A stretch of DNA of 64,000 nt from Streptomyces rubrogriseus (GTDB lineage: Bacteria > Actinomycetota > Actinomycetes > Streptomycetales > Streptomycetaceae): NCBI RefSeq assembly GCF_027947575.1, contig NZ_CP116256.1, forward strand, positions 6,572,001 through 6,636,000, written 5' to 3'. Made by a program: the position numbers and the translations under genes. The notes under the pieces are model-generated. The model ran no database searches, was not told the DNA's origin, and saw nothing but the letters and a program-made list of their open reading frames with translations. Shown piece by piece: positions 48,479 to 57,595 of this stretch (position 1 is the stretch's first letter; each line of letters begins with the position of its first letter).

Positions 48479-48528
48479 CGAGCGACGCCCCCATGAGAAG
48501 CGAGGCCCCCATGACGAGCGACGCCCGC
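48475..48528 (+). repeat. Three 18-bp direct repeats at the GT4 start
   Basis: Units begin at 48475, 48493 and 48511 (ATGACGAGCGACGCCCCC and two variants). Each provides an ATG in the same frame, giving M-T-S-D-A-P, M-R-S-E-A-P and M-T-S-D-A-R. Confidence 0.8.
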
Positions 48529-49740
48529 ACCCGGGCCCGCACGCTGATCGTCACCAACGACTTCCCGCCCCGGCAGGGCGGCATCGAGACCTTCGTCCGG
48601 GAGCTGGCCGACCGCTTCCCGCCCGACGAGGTGGTCGTCCTGACCTCCGCGCCCCCAGCCACCGCGGGACCCGGTGGGACCTTCCCGTACCCGGTGGTCC
48701 GCCACCCGGCCCGCACCTTGCTGCCCACGCCCCGCGCGGCCACGCACGCCGGGGAGGTGGCCCGTCGGTACGGGTGCGACCGGGTGTGGTTCGGCGCGGC
48801 GGCGCCCCTCGCCCTGATGACGGGGCGGCTGCGCCGTACGGCGGGTGTCCGCACCGTCGTCGCCACCACCCACGGCCACGAGGTGTGGTGGGCCCGCACC
48901 CCGGGGGCCCGGGGGCTGCTGCGGCGCATCGGCAGCCAGGTGGACACGCTGACCTGGCTGGGCGAGAGCACCCGGGGCCCGATCGAGGCGGCCCTCGCCC
49001 CCGGGACCCGGACGGCCCGTCTGGTCCCCGGCGTCGACACCCGGGCCTTCCACCCCGGTGTCGACGGCACCCCGGTCAGGACGAGGTACGGGCTGGGCCG
49101 CCGCCCCGTGATCCTGTGCGCGGCCCGGCTGGTCCCGCGCAAGGGCCAGGACACCCTGATCAGGGCGCTGCCCTGGGTGCTCAGGGCGGTCCCGGACGCC
49201 GTACTGCTCCTGGTCGGCGACGGCCCCCGCGCGCCCGCACTGCGGCAACTGGCCCTGCGCGAGGGCGTCCTGGACTCGGTCGTCCTGGCCGGCGGCCACC
49301 CTCACCCGGCGCTCCCCGCGTTCTACGCCGCCGCCGACGTCTTCGCGATGCCGTGCCGTACCCGTAGGGGCGGTCTGGAAGTGGAGGGCCTGGGCATCGT
49401 GTACCTGGAGGCCGCCGCGTCCGGACTGCCGGTCGTCGCGGGCGACTCGGGCGGCGCCCCGGACGCGGTGCGCGAGGGGGAGACGGGGCACGTCGTCGAC
49501 GGCCGTTCGGTCGCGGCGACGGCGGACCGGCTGATCAGGCTCCTGCGCGGCCCCCGGCTCGCCCGTGCCATGGGCGACGCGGGCCGCCGCTGGGTGCGTA
49601 CGGCGTGGTCCTGGGACGACGCGTACGCGAGGCTGCGGGACCTGCTGTCGGGCGGGGCGGCGGACTGTCGCACAGTAGGACCCTGCACCCCGACCGCACA
49701 CCGGCCGACGGCCCTGGGCCCGACGCCGTCCGACACCTGA
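48475..49740 (+). CDS. GT4 glycosyltransferase (PimB/PimC-like mannosyltransferase)
   Basis: A 421-aa GT-B fold enzyme. The N-terminal domain opens with TLIVTNDFPPRQGGIETFVR, typical of phosphatidylinositol mannosyltransferase-like GT4 enzymes. The donor-binding C-terminal domain has VILCAARLVPRKGQDTLI and EVEGLGIVYLEAAASGLPVV, in which the EX7E motif is seen. The first 18 residues are encoded by three near-identical 18-base units each beginning with ATG, so the true start could be 48475, 48493 or 48511. ATG 48475 overlaps the stop of the broken membrane glycosyltransferase. The C-terminal 25 residues are Thr/Pro-rich. Acceptor unknown; a cell-envelope glycolipid is likely. Confidence 0.88.
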   Translation: MTSDAPMRSEAPMTSDARTRARTLIVTNDFPPRQGGIETFVRELADRFPPDEVVVLTSAPPATAGPGGTFPYPVVRHPARTLLPTPRAATHAGEVARRYGCDRVWFGAAAPLALMTGRLRRTAGVRTVVATTHGHEVWWARTPGARGLLRRIGSQVDTLTWLGESTRGPIEAALAPGTRTARLVPGVDTRAFHPGVDGTPVRTRYGLGRRPVILCAARLVPRKGQDTLIRALPWVLRAVPDAVLLLVGDGPRAPALRQLALREGVLDSVVLAGGHPHPALPAFYAAADVFAMPCRTRRGGLEVEGLGIVYLEAAASGLPVVAGDSGGAPDAVREGETGHVVDGRSVAATADRLIRLLRGPRLARAMGDAGRRWVRTAWSWDDAYARLRDLLSGGAADCRTVGPCTPTAHRPTALGPTPSDT

Positions 49741-49753
49741 CAAGGCGAAGACC

Positions 49754-50167
49754 ATGCCCTCGCAGACGCACCCCGTCGACCACGAACTCATCGAGGCCGC
49801 GGCGCACGTGGCCCGCACCCGGTGCCGGGGCGACAACCACACCATGGCGGCCGCGGCCCGCGCCCGGGACGGCCGGATCGTCACGGCCGTCAACGCCTAC
49901 CACTTCACCGGCGGCCCCTGCGCCGAGCTGGTCGTCGTCGGCGCGGCGGCGGCCCAGGGCGCGTACGAACTTCAGACGATCGTCGCCGTCGGCGACCGCG
50001 AGCGGGGGATCGTCCCGCCGTGCGGCCGCTGCCGCCAGGTGCTGCTCGACTACTTTCCCGGGCTCGAGGTGATCGTCGGTGACGGCGACCGCGTCCGCGC
50101 GGTCCCCGTCACCGACCTGCTGCCCGAGACGTACGTCTGGGCGGACCACCAGCTCGACGCCGGCTGA
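49754..50167 (+). CDS. Blasticidin-S deaminase-like cytidine deaminase
   Basis: A 137-aa zinc-dependent deaminase. The zinc site is CAE (Cys56, proton-shuttling Glu58) in FTGGPCAELVVVGAAAA, and Cys90/Cys93 in PPCGRCRQVLLDY. The stretch NAYHFTGGPCAELVV and the end LLPETYVW are, as I remember it, very close to fungal blasticidin-S deaminase (BSD), closer than to E. coli or Bacillus Cdd, in which the first motif differs. The natural substrate may be cytidine, blasticidin S or another aminoacyl nucleoside. It follows the GT4 gene by 13 bases and is convergent with aldehyde dehydrogenase 9 bases away. Confidence 0.87.
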   Translation: MPSQTHPVDHELIEAAAHVARTRCRGDNHTMAAAARARDGRIVTAVNAYHFTGGPCAELVVVGAAAAQGAYELQTIVAVGDRERGIVPPCGRCRQVLLDYFPGLEVIVGDGDRVRAVPVTDLLPETYVWADHQLDAG

Positions 50168-50176
50168 GACCGGACG

Positions 50177-51622
50177 TCAGAGCGCGAGTCCGGTGAGGAC
50201 CAGCACCCGCTCGTAGGTGTAGTCGTCCATCGCGAACCTCACGCCCTCGCGGCCGACGCCGGACTGCTTGGCCCCGCCGTACGGCATCTGGTCGGCGCGG
50301 TAGGAGGGGACGTCGCCGATGACGACGCCGCCGACCTCCAGGGCCCGGTGGGCGCGGAAGGCGGCCTGCAGGTCGTGGGTGAACACGCCTGCCTGGAGGC
50401 CGTACTTGGAGTCGTTGACGGCGGCGAAGGCCTCGGCCTCGCCGGTCACCCGCTGCACGCTGAGGACGGGGCCGAAGACCTCCTCGCGGGCGAGGGTGGT
50501 GTCGGCGGGCAGCTCGGTGAGGACGGTCGGCGCGTAGGAGGCGCCGTCGCGCTTGCCGCCGGTGAGGAGCTTCGCGCCCGCGTCGACGGCCTCCCGCACC
50601 CATGTCTCCACTCGCTCGGCGGCGGCCTCGCTGACCAGCGGGCCGACGTCCGTCGCGTCGTCGTTCGGGTCGCCGGTGACCTGGGCCTCGACGGCGGCGA
50701 CGATGCGGGGCAGCAGGCGGTCGTAGACGGCGGCGTCGGCGATCACGCGCTGCACGGAGATGCAGGACTGGCCGCCCTGGTAGTTGGAGAAGGTCGCGAT
50801 GCGCGCCGCGGCCCGGTCCAGGTCCTCGTCGCTCGCCCAGTCGCCGAGGACGACGGCCGCGCCGTTGCCGCCCAGCTCCAGCGTGCAGTGCTTGCGCGGC
50901 ACCGAGTCCATGATCGCGTAGCCGACGGTCTCGGAGCCGGTGAAGGAGATGACCGGGAGGCGCTCGTCCTGGACGAGGGCGGGCATGCGGTCGTTCGGGA
51001 CCGGGAGGATGCTCCACGAGCCGGCGGGCAGGTCGGTCTCGGCGAGGAGTTCGCCGAGGATCAGGCCCGACAGGGGGGTGGCGGGGGCCGGCTTGAGGAT
51101 GAGGGGCGCGCCGGCGGCGATCGCGGGGGCGATCTTGTGGGCGCACAGGTTGAGCGGGAAGTTGAAGGGCGCGATGCCGAGGACCACGCCCTTGGGGAAG
51201 CGGCGGGTGAGTGCGAGGCGCCCCTGGCCGCCGGCGTCGGTGTCCAGGCGCTGGGCCTCGCCGCCGTTGAAACGGCGGGCCTCCTCGGCGGCGAAGCGGA
51301 ACACGGAGACGGCCCGGCCGACCTCGCCGCGGGCCCACTTGACGGGCTTGCCGTTCTCGGCGGAGATCAGGCGGGCGATCTCCTCGGTGCGCTCCACCAG
51401 ACGGCGGCTGACGTGGTCGAGGGCGGCGGCCCGTACGTGGGCGGGGGTGGCGGCGAACTCGTCCCGTACGGCGTACGCGGCGGCCACGGCCTCCTCGACC
51501 TGGGCGTCGGTGGGCAGGCTCACCGTGCCGACGGTGGTGCCGTCCCAGGGGGACGTGACGTCGAAGTCGGACTCGCCGGTGGCCTGGCGGCCGGCGAGCC
51601 AGAAGGCGTGGGTGGAAGTCAT
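50177..51622 (-). CDS. Aldehyde dehydrogenase, possible gamma-glutamyl-aminobutyraldehyde or succinate-semialdehyde type
   Basis: A 481-aa NAD(P)-dependent aldehyde dehydrogenase. ATG 51622 gives MTSTHAFWLAGRQATGESDF. The cofactor-site FNFPLNLCAHKIAPAIAAG, catalytic Glu in CTLELGGNGAAVVL and catalytic Cys in NYQGGQSCISVQRV are intact. The C-terminal PSYRADQMPYGGAKQSGVGR is typical. The exact substrate cannot be assigned. Its position next to a PucR regulator and near gabT suggests oxidation of an aldehyde from GABA or polyamine breakdown. The upstream gap to PucR is 143 bases. Confidence 0.9.
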   Translation of the reverse strand: MTSTHAFWLAGRQATGESDFDVTSPWDGTTVGTVSLPTDAQVEEAVAAAYAVRDEFAATPAHVRAAALDHVSRRLVERTEEIARLISAENGKPVKWARGEVGRAVSVFRFAAEEARRFNGGEAQRLDTDAGGQGRLALTRRFPKGVVLGIAPFNFPLNLCAHKIAPAIAAGAPLILKPAPATPLSGLILGELLAETDLPAGSWSILPVPNDRMPALVQDERLPVISFTGSETVGYAIMDSVPRKHCTLELGGNGAAVVLGDWASDEDLDRAAARIATFSNYQGGQSCISVQRVIADAAVYDRLLPRIVAAVEAQVTGDPNDDATDVGPLVSEAAAERVETWVREAVDAGAKLLTGGKRDGASYAPTVLTELPADTTLAREEVFGPVLSVQRVTGEAEAFAAVNDSKYGLQAGVFTHDLQAAFRAHRALEVGGVVIGDVPSYRADQMPYGGAKQSGVGREGVRFAMDDYTYERVLVLTGLAL

Positions 51623-51765
51623 TGTCGAGTCCCGGCCCTTCCGCGTTGGGGGTGGTGGTGTGTGCGCCGTGCGGGGTCCACGGTAGGGCGGGGCGGGGTG
51701 GCGGGCGCTTGTCCAGGGTGTAGTGGTGGGTGGAGGGTGTTCGACGTGGTGGCCAGGTGGGGGCG

Positions 51766-53415
51766 TTACTCCGGTGCCGTCGTCTTCAGGGCCAGCCACA
51801 GCTCCATGCGGACGTCCGGGTCGTCCAGGGAGCGGCCGAGGATCTCCTCCACCCGGCGCATCCGGTAGCGCAGGGTGTGGCGGTGGACGCCGAGGTCGGC
51901 GGCGGCCGCGTCCCACTGCCCGTGGCGGGAGAGCCAGGCGCGCAGGGAGGCGACCAGGTCGCCCCGGCCGGTGGCGTCGTGGTCGCGCAGCGCCCGCAGC
52001 AGGCCGTCGGCGAAGGCGCGCACCGCGTCGTCGGCGAGGAGCGGCAGGACCGAGCCGGCCGCCACGTGCTCGTGCTCCACGCAAACGCGGCCGCGCCGGC
52101 GGGCCACCGAGAGGGCCTGCTGGGCCTGCTTGTAGGCGGTGGCCGCGGCGATGGGCCCGGACGGGGCCGAGAGTCCGACGACCAGGCTCTCCTCGTCGCC
52201 GCCCGCCCGGGGCTCGGCGGCCGGGCGGGCGGCCTCCAGCGCGGACGCGTGCTCGACGCAGGCGGCGACGGCCGCGCCCCCGTCGGTGGCCAGCACCACC
52301 AGGCGTTCCCCGTCGGGGACGATCAGCACCGCCTCGCCGGCGCGGGCCGCCGCGGACTCCGCCGCCTCGGCGAGCACGCCGAGCGGGTCGCCGCCGGGGT
52401 CGCCGCCCGTCCCAGCCGCGGTGTGCGCGGCCGTGGAGGTCCTGTTCCTGGCCGCCCCGGACTCGGCGACGATCATCCGGAACGGCGCGTCCAGCAGCCC
52501 GCCGTACAGGTCCCCGGCGACCGTGCGCGCGTGGTCGGGTTCGCCGGCGAGCAGCATGCGCAGCACGGCCGCGTCGATGCGCAGCCCGGCCTCGTGCAGG
52601 GAGCGGGAGCGTTCCGTGGTGAGGGTCAGCAGGGCGATGGCGGAGTGGACCGCGTACCGCTCGGCGGTGCCGAGGGCGGCGGCGGTGCCGACGGCGAGCG
52701 CGGAGCGCGGCCTGCGGGAGGTGCCCAGGGAGTGCAGCTCGACCCGGTCGGCGTTCTCGGAGTGCTCGGTGTTCCCCGCACCGCCGACCACCGACGAGGC
52801 CGGCGCGGGGCGCTCGCGCAGCCGCTGCACGTCCGCGGTGAGCCGGGCGGCCCTGCGTCCCGCCCACTCCGGTGCGGTGGCGACGACGGCGCCCGAGGCG
52901 TCGTACAGCGCGGCCCAGCCGTCGACCTGCGCGGCGAGCGCGGCCAGCAGCCCCTCCGGGCCGTCGGTGAGGGTCCGGCGGGTCAGCTCCCGCTGCGCGG
53001 CGAAGCCGGCCGTGACCGCGCGGTACTGGTCGGCGGCGATGGCGGCGGAGACGGCCTTGCTGATGGCGAGGAAGGGGGTGCGGCGCGGCACCTCGAGCAG
53101 CGGCAGCCCCTCCTGCCGGGCGGCGTCCACCAGCGCCTCGGGGACGTCGTCGTAGTTGACCCCGACGGCGAAGCCGAGGCCCACCACTCCCGCGCCCGCC
53201 AGCCGCTTCACGTACCGGTGCATCGCCTCGGGGTCCTCGGCGTCCAGCTTGAGGGCGGTGATCAGCAGCAGCTCCCCGCCCTCCATGTAGGGCACGGGGT
53301 CGGCGAGTTCGCTGACGTGGGCCCAGCGCACCGGCACGTCGAGGCGGTCCTCGCCGGCGCGCACGGTCAGCTTGAGCGCCGAGTGGTGGACGAGCGAGGC
53401 GAGCGTGGGGGGCAT
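51766..53415 (-). CDS. PucR-family transcriptional regulator
   Basis: A 549-aa regulator. The N-terminal PucR domain is visible in the first about 125 residues (PTLASLVHHSALKLTVRAGE, ELADPVPYMEGGELLLITAL). A central, divergent GGDEF-like region follows (EAVLIVPDGERLVVLATDGG). The C-terminal PucR helix-turn-helix is ASLRAWLSRHGQWDAAAADL followed by HRHTLRYRMRRVEEILG. PucR regulators usually control nitrogen-compound use, such as purine, GABA or polyamine breakdown. It lies directly upstream of the aldehyde dehydrogenase on the same strand and 2.4 kb from gabT. I infer it controls these genes. Confidence 0.93.
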   Translation of the reverse strand: MPPTLASLVHHSALKLTVRAGEDRLDVPVRWAHVSELADPVPYMEGGELLLITALKLDAEDPEAMHRYVKRLAGAGVVGLGFAVGVNYDDVPEALVDAARQEGLPLLEVPRRTPFLAISKAVSAAIAADQYRAVTAGFAAQRELTRRTLTDGPEGLLAALAAQVDGWAALYDASGAVVATAPEWAGRRAARLTADVQRLRERPAPASSVVGGAGNTEHSENADRVELHSLGTSRRPRSALAVGTAAALGTAERYAVHSAIALLTLTTERSRSLHEAGLRIDAAVLRMLLAGEPDHARTVAGDLYGGLLDAPFRMIVAESGAARNRTSTAAHTAAGTGGDPGGDPLGVLAEAAESAAARAGEAVLIVPDGERLVVLATDGGAAVAACVEHASALEAARPAAEPRAGGDEESLVVGLSAPSGPIAAATAYKQAQQALSVARRRGRVCVEHEHVAAGSVLPLLADDAVRAFADGLLRALRDHDATGRGDLVASLRAWLSRHGQWDAAAADLGVHRHTLRYRMRRVEEILGRSLDDPDVRMELWLALKTTAPE

Positions 53416-53577
53416 GTGGCCTGGGCCTTCGGGGTCTGCGTCGGGATGCGGGGCGGCCGCGCGGTGTCCGCGGGCCGGTGTGGAGCCTCTGTGATCTTTT
53501 GGCCGCCGCGTATGAACGACCTGTGTCGATTCTGCCTCACTGTACGGTCCCGGGTGCCCGCCCGTGCCCCGTACGGC

Positions 53578-56007
53578 TCACCCGCGCAGATCCACCAGCA
53601 GCGGCGGCGCGTGCTCCCCCTCGACGCTGGTCAGCGACAGCACCGCGTGCCCGGCCGGCACGGCGTGCGCCAGCTCGGAGGCCGACCAGCGTTCCCGCTC
53701 GACCTGGCGGACGGTCACCGCGTCCGTCGTCACCGCCTTGCCCGTCACGAGTTTGCGCACGGCGTGGATGAAGCGCGTCATCGGCTGGTCGGCGAAGACC
53801 GTGTGCTTGGCGACCTCGGTGGTCTCCACCCATTCGGTTCCCCACGCCTGTGCGAACCGGCCGCCGTCCCAAGTGGAGACGCCGCTGAAGGCCATGCGGC
53901 AGCCCACGGCACCGTACAGCGGTCCGTGCAGCGCCTCGGGGACGTCGCCGACGGTCCGCAGGGCGAGCAGGACGCCCGCGTTCCGCGAGCGCAGGCGCTG
54001 GATGCGGCGCACGGACTCCGGGGTGACCGCGCCCGTCGCGTCGTCCAGGACCAGGCAGGCGAAGTGCTCGCGCCGGCCCTGCCCGACGACGGCGTGGAAC
54101 TGCGCGAGGACCAGCCGGGTGATCACCCGGGAGGCCTCGTCGTGTCCTCGCTCGGGGACGTCGATCCGGACCCGCAGGGGATGGTGGGCGATCGCGCGCA
54201 GGGAGAACGGCCGGGCGGTTCCGCGGCCGCCGAAGAAGTCGGCGAACGCCGGCCGGTTCAGCAGGGCCAGCCGGTCGGCCAGGGCCCGGCCCGCGTCGCC
54301 CGGCGCACCGGTCTGCCGGACGCGTGCGTCGAGTTCGCGGCGCATGACGTCGTTCCCGCTCGCCGCGAGCGCCTCTCCCAGCCGGGTCAGCACCGTCTCC
54401 TCGCCCGCCAGCAGCGCGTGCAGTTCCGGCAGCGAGGGGAACCGTCCGTGCACCGCCCGGAACGGGCCCAGCAGTTGCGCCAACGCGGTGACGGCGCCCT
54501 GTGCTCCGACCGTGTCGAGGTCGCCCACCAGGGCTTCGGCGAGGATCGCGGCGGCGTCGTCCGGGTCGTCGGACTCGGCGTACGGGTCGAGGTCGTGCAC
54601 GGAGGCGGGGTCACCGATCCGGACGACCACGTCGAAGGCGTCGTCCGCGCACACCGGGGCCCCGGGGGCGGACACCGCCACGACGGCGCAGGCCCCGGTG
54701 AGCGCCTGCAGTGCGAGTGCCTCGGTCACCGGCTCGACGAGGGCGCGGGTCTTGCCGGACCCGGGGGGTCCGACCGCCAGCAGCGAGGTGCCGAGCACCT
54801 CCGGGCCGAGGGCCGCCCCGGCGTCCTGGTACGGCAGCGGGGCCTGCTGGGCGGCCGTCCAGCGGCCGATCCGCACCTGTCCGGCCAGCAGGTCGTGGCG
54901 GGCGGTCCGGCGCCGAAGGTCCCGGGCTCCGGACGGGTGGGTCCAGGCCGTGCCGCCCCGGCGCAGCACGGTGTCACGGAACGCGTCGAGCGTGGCGCCA
55001 CGGCGAGCGGCGGAGAAGGCGTTCTCGATGCGGGCGCAGTCGACGTCGTTCACCGTGCCGCGGGCGACCTCGCCGGTGAGCAGGTCGGCGGCCTCGTACT
55101 GGCCGACGTCGCGCAGGGCGGGCCACTGGGAGCGGGGGCGGACGACCGGAACGCCGGAGGTGGGGGCGGCGGCCCGGCGCGCGGCGAGCAGTGTCCGCGC
55201 GTACGGCAGCCAGCCGCCGAGGCGGGCGAACGGCCACACCACGAGCAGGGTGACGAGCGCGTACAGCGTGTCCGTGTAGAGGCGTGACGCCATCAGACCG
55301 TATCCGTCGGAGACCAGCACGGTGAGTGAGAGCAGCGGATCGACCAGCGGCACGGGGGACCATCCGACGACCGGGAAGGCGTCGGGGAAGACGAAGCTGA
55401 GGACGACGAGGGCGAGCAGGGCCGAGATCAGGGCGCGGGCGGGTTGGGGCCTGCGGGTCACGTAGTGGCTGACGATGGCGTGCCAGCTGCCGAGCACGGC
55501 CACCAGGAGAACGAGCACGGCGAAGGCGAGACCCTCGTAGATCACCAGGGCCTCCGCGCCCGGGGCGGCCACCTCCCGCCCCTCGAACACCTTGGGCGAC
55601 GCGAGGGTGCCGCCCCACCACCAGTCGTCCGGCGTGAACAGGCGCAGGAGGGCGTACTGGTACGAGGTGACACCGCGCTGCCACAGCGACCACACGAGCA
55701 TCGCCAGGGCGAGGGGGACCAGCATGCCGACGACCGTCACCGGGGCGACCCGCTCCGGGGCCTCCTTGGGCGGCCGGTAGCCGAACCGCCAGATTCCGGG
55801 GCGGGCGGTCGGCCGCGCCTCGTCGAGCCAGGCGGCGACGGCGGACGAGGGCCGGGGAGCCTGCTCGGGCACGGGGGGCGCGTCCGGCGCCCTCGCCGGT
55901 CGTGGCGGCACCGCCGGCGCCTCCACGGGTACCTCGGGAGGTCCCGCCGGACGCGGCACCGGATTCGCATGCGTGCCCCGCGCGTCCCGGGTCCCGTCGC
56001 CGTCCAT
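53578..56007 (-). CDS. Membrane-anchored VirD4/TraG-like ATPase
   Basis: An 809-aa protein from ATG 56007, which has AGGGGG about 10 bases upstream; an in-frame ATG at 56043 is also possible. A Pro-rich N-terminal region (about 75 residues) is followed by four hydrophobic helices (e.g. GMLVPLALAMLVWSL, YEGLAFAVLVLLVAVLG). The large cytoplasmic domain has Walker A GPPGSGKTRAL (around 54748-54775), preceded by LLAVG, and Walker B LVLDDATG. The layout is that of type IV coupling proteins (TraG/VirD4/TraD) or TcpA-like DNA pumps. No relaxase, TraA or other conjugation gene is adjacent. It is flanked by PucR and gabT. Role unknown; DNA or protein translocation is plausible. Confidence 0.78.
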   Translation of the reverse strand: MDGDGTRDARGTHANPVPRPAGPPEVPVEAPAVPPRPARAPDAPPVPEQAPRPSSAVAAWLDEARPTARPGIWRFGYRPPKEAPERVAPVTVVGMLVPLALAMLVWSLWQRGVTSYQYALLRLFTPDDWWWGGTLASPKVFEGREVAAPGAEALVIYEGLAFAVLVLLVAVLGSWHAIVSHYVTRRPQPARALISALLALVVLSFVFPDAFPVVGWSPVPLVDPLLSLTVLVSDGYGLMASRLYTDTLYALVTLLVVWPFARLGGWLPYARTLLAARRAAAPTSGVPVVRPRSQWPALRDVGQYEAADLLTGEVARGTVNDVDCARIENAFSAARRGATLDAFRDTVLRRGGTAWTHPSGARDLRRRTARHDLLAGQVRIGRWTAAQQAPLPYQDAGAALGPEVLGTSLLAVGPPGSGKTRALVEPVTEALALQALTGACAVVAVSAPGAPVCADDAFDVVVRIGDPASVHDLDPYAESDDPDDAAAILAEALVGDLDTVGAQGAVTALAQLLGPFRAVHGRFPSLPELHALLAGEETVLTRLGEALAASGNDVMRRELDARVRQTGAPGDAGRALADRLALLNRPAFADFFGGRGTARPFSLRAIAHHPLRVRIDVPERGHDEASRVITRLVLAQFHAVVGQGRREHFACLVLDDATGAVTPESVRRIQRLRSRNAGVLLALRTVGDVPEALHGPLYGAVGCRMAFSGVSTWDGGRFAQAWGTEWVETTEVAKHTVFADQPMTRFIHAVRKLVTGKAVTTDAVTVRQVERERWSASELAHAVPAGHAVLSLTSVEGEHAPPLLVDLRG

Positions 56008-56144
56008 CGCCCTTGCCCCCTGACCTGCCGCTCCGTCCACCATCAGCGAGCCAATCTAACGCCCTCCCAAGGGGAGTTCACCGCTTACGCGGCCGGGCCC
56101 GCATCGACGTGTCCATATGTCGCCGTTCCCGGCACCTGTCCATG

Positions 56145-56168
56145 TCGGACAAGCGGCCGTTCGGACAA
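56145..56168. promoter_or_regulatory. Direct repeats before gabT
   Basis: TCGGACAA occurs at 56145-56152 and 56161-56168, a 16-base spacing, about 95 bases before the gabT start. TGTCCAT also occurs twice, at 56110-56116 and 56138-56144. They could be regulator sites, perhaps for the nearby PucR protein. The gap 56008-56260 holds no gene. Confidence 0.4.
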
Positions 56169-56260
56169 CGCCCACATGGAGCATGCCCACCCCACGGCGC
56201 CGGTCCTAGCCTGCGAGAAAAGAAGTCAAGCGTTCGCCCGCACGACCCCAGGAGCCCCCC

Positions 56261-57595
56261 ATGACCGCACTTCCGCAGGAGCGCCGCGTCGTCACCGCCA
56301 TCCCCGGCCCGAAGTCGCAGGAGCTGCAGGCCCGCCGTACGGCCGTGGTCGCGCAGGGTGTGGGCTCCACACTGCCCGTCTTCGTCGCGCGTGCCGGCGG
56401 CGGTGTCATCGAGGACGTGGACGGCAACCGCCTGATCGACTTCGGTTCCGGCATCGCGGTGACCTCCGTCGGCGCCTCCGCCGAGGCCGTCGTGCGCAAG
56501 GCGTCCGCGCAGCTCGCCGACTTCACCCACACCTGTTTCATGGTCACGCCGTACGAGGGCTACGTCGCCGTCGCCGAGGCGCTGGCCGAGCTGACGCCGG
56601 GCGACCACGCCAAGAAGTCGGCGCTGTTCAACAGCGGCGCCGAGGCCGTCGAGAACGCCGTCAAGATCGCGCGGGCGTACACCAAGCGGCAGGCCGTGGT
56701 CGTCTTCGACCACGGGTACCACGGCCGGACCAACCTGACGATGGCGCTGACCGCGAAGAACATGCCGTACAAGGACGGCTTCGGTCCGTTCGCGCCCGAG
56801 GTGTACCGCGTGCCGGTCGCCTACGGCTACCGCTGGCCCACGGGTGCGGAGAACGCCGGTCCGGAGGCCGCCGCGCAGGCGATCGACCAGATCACCAAGC
56901 AGGTCGGCGCCCAGAACGTGGCCGCGATCGTCATCGAGCCGGTGCTCGGTGAGGGCGGCTTCATCGAGCCGGCCAAGGGCTTCCTGCCCGCGATCAGCCG
57001 GTTCGCCAAGGACAACGGCATCGTCTTCGTCGCGGACGAGATCCAGTCCGGCTTCTGCCGCACCGGCCAGTGGTTCGCCTGCGAGGACGAGGGCATCGTC
57101 CCGGACCTGATCACGACGGCGAAGGGCATCGCGGGCGGTCTGCCGCTGTCCGCCGTCACCGGCCGCGCCGAGATCATGGACGCCGCGCACTCCGGCGGCC
57201 TCGGCGGCACCTACGGCGGCAACCCGGTGGCGTGCGCGGGCGCGCTCGGTGCCATCGAGACGATGAAGGAGCTGGACCTCAACGCCCGGGCGAAGGACAT
57301 CGAGGCGGTCATGAAGTCCCGCCTGGCCGCCATGGCGGAGAAGTTCGACGTCATCGGCGACGTCCGGGGCCGCGGCGCGATGATCGCGATCGAGCTGGTC
57401 AAGGACCGCGACACCAAGGAGCCGAACCCGGAGGCGACGGCCGCGCTCGCCAAGGCCTGCCACCAGGAGGGGCTGCTGGTCCTGACCTGTGGCACCTACG
57501 GCAACGTGCTGCGCTTCCTGCCCCCGCTGGTGATCGGGGAGGACCTGCTGAACGAGGGTCTCGACATCATCGAGCAGGCCTTCACCCGCGTCTGA
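56261..57595 (+). CDS. gabT: 4-aminobutyrate aminotransferase
   Basis: A 444-aa class III PLP aminotransferase. ATG 56261 has AGGAG eight bases upstream. The family features are FNSGAEAVENAVKIAR, DHGYHGRTNLTMALTAKNMP, the PLP-binding Asp in VFVADEIQSGFCRTG, and the Schiff-base Lys in TTAKGIAGGLPLSAVTG. The sequence GSGIAVTSVG near residue 65 is typical of GabT. It transfers the amino group of GABA to 2-oxoglutarate, making succinate semialdehyde and glutamate. It is preceded by a 250-base divergent promoter region and followed by hairpins, so it is probably monocistronic. Confidence 0.95.
   Translation: MTALPQERRVVTAIPGPKSQELQARRTAVVAQGVGSTLPVFVARAGGGVIEDVDGNRLIDFGSGIAVTSVGASAEAVVRKASAQLADFTHTCFMVTPYEGYVAVAEALAELTPGDHAKKSALFNSGAEAVENAVKIARAYTKRQAVVVFDHGYHGRTNLTMALTAKNMPYKDGFGPFAPEVYRVPVAYGYRWPTGAENAGPEAAAQAIDQITKQVGAQNVAAIVIEPVLGEGGFIEPAKGFLPAISRFAKDNGIVFVADEIQSGFCRTGQWFACEDEGIVPDLITTAKGIAGGLPLSAVTGRAEIMDAAHSGGLGGTYGGNPVACAGALGAIETMKELDLNARAKDIEAVMKSRLAAMAEKFDVIGDVRGRGAMIAIELVKDRDTKEPNPEATAALAKACHQEGLLVLTCGTYGNVLRFLPPLVIGEDLLNEGLDIIEQAFTRV

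Noticed and set aside
51730..55287. 1185-aa plus-strand open frame
   Set aside because: It is antisense to PucR and the VirD4-like gene; those have clear motifs and this does not.
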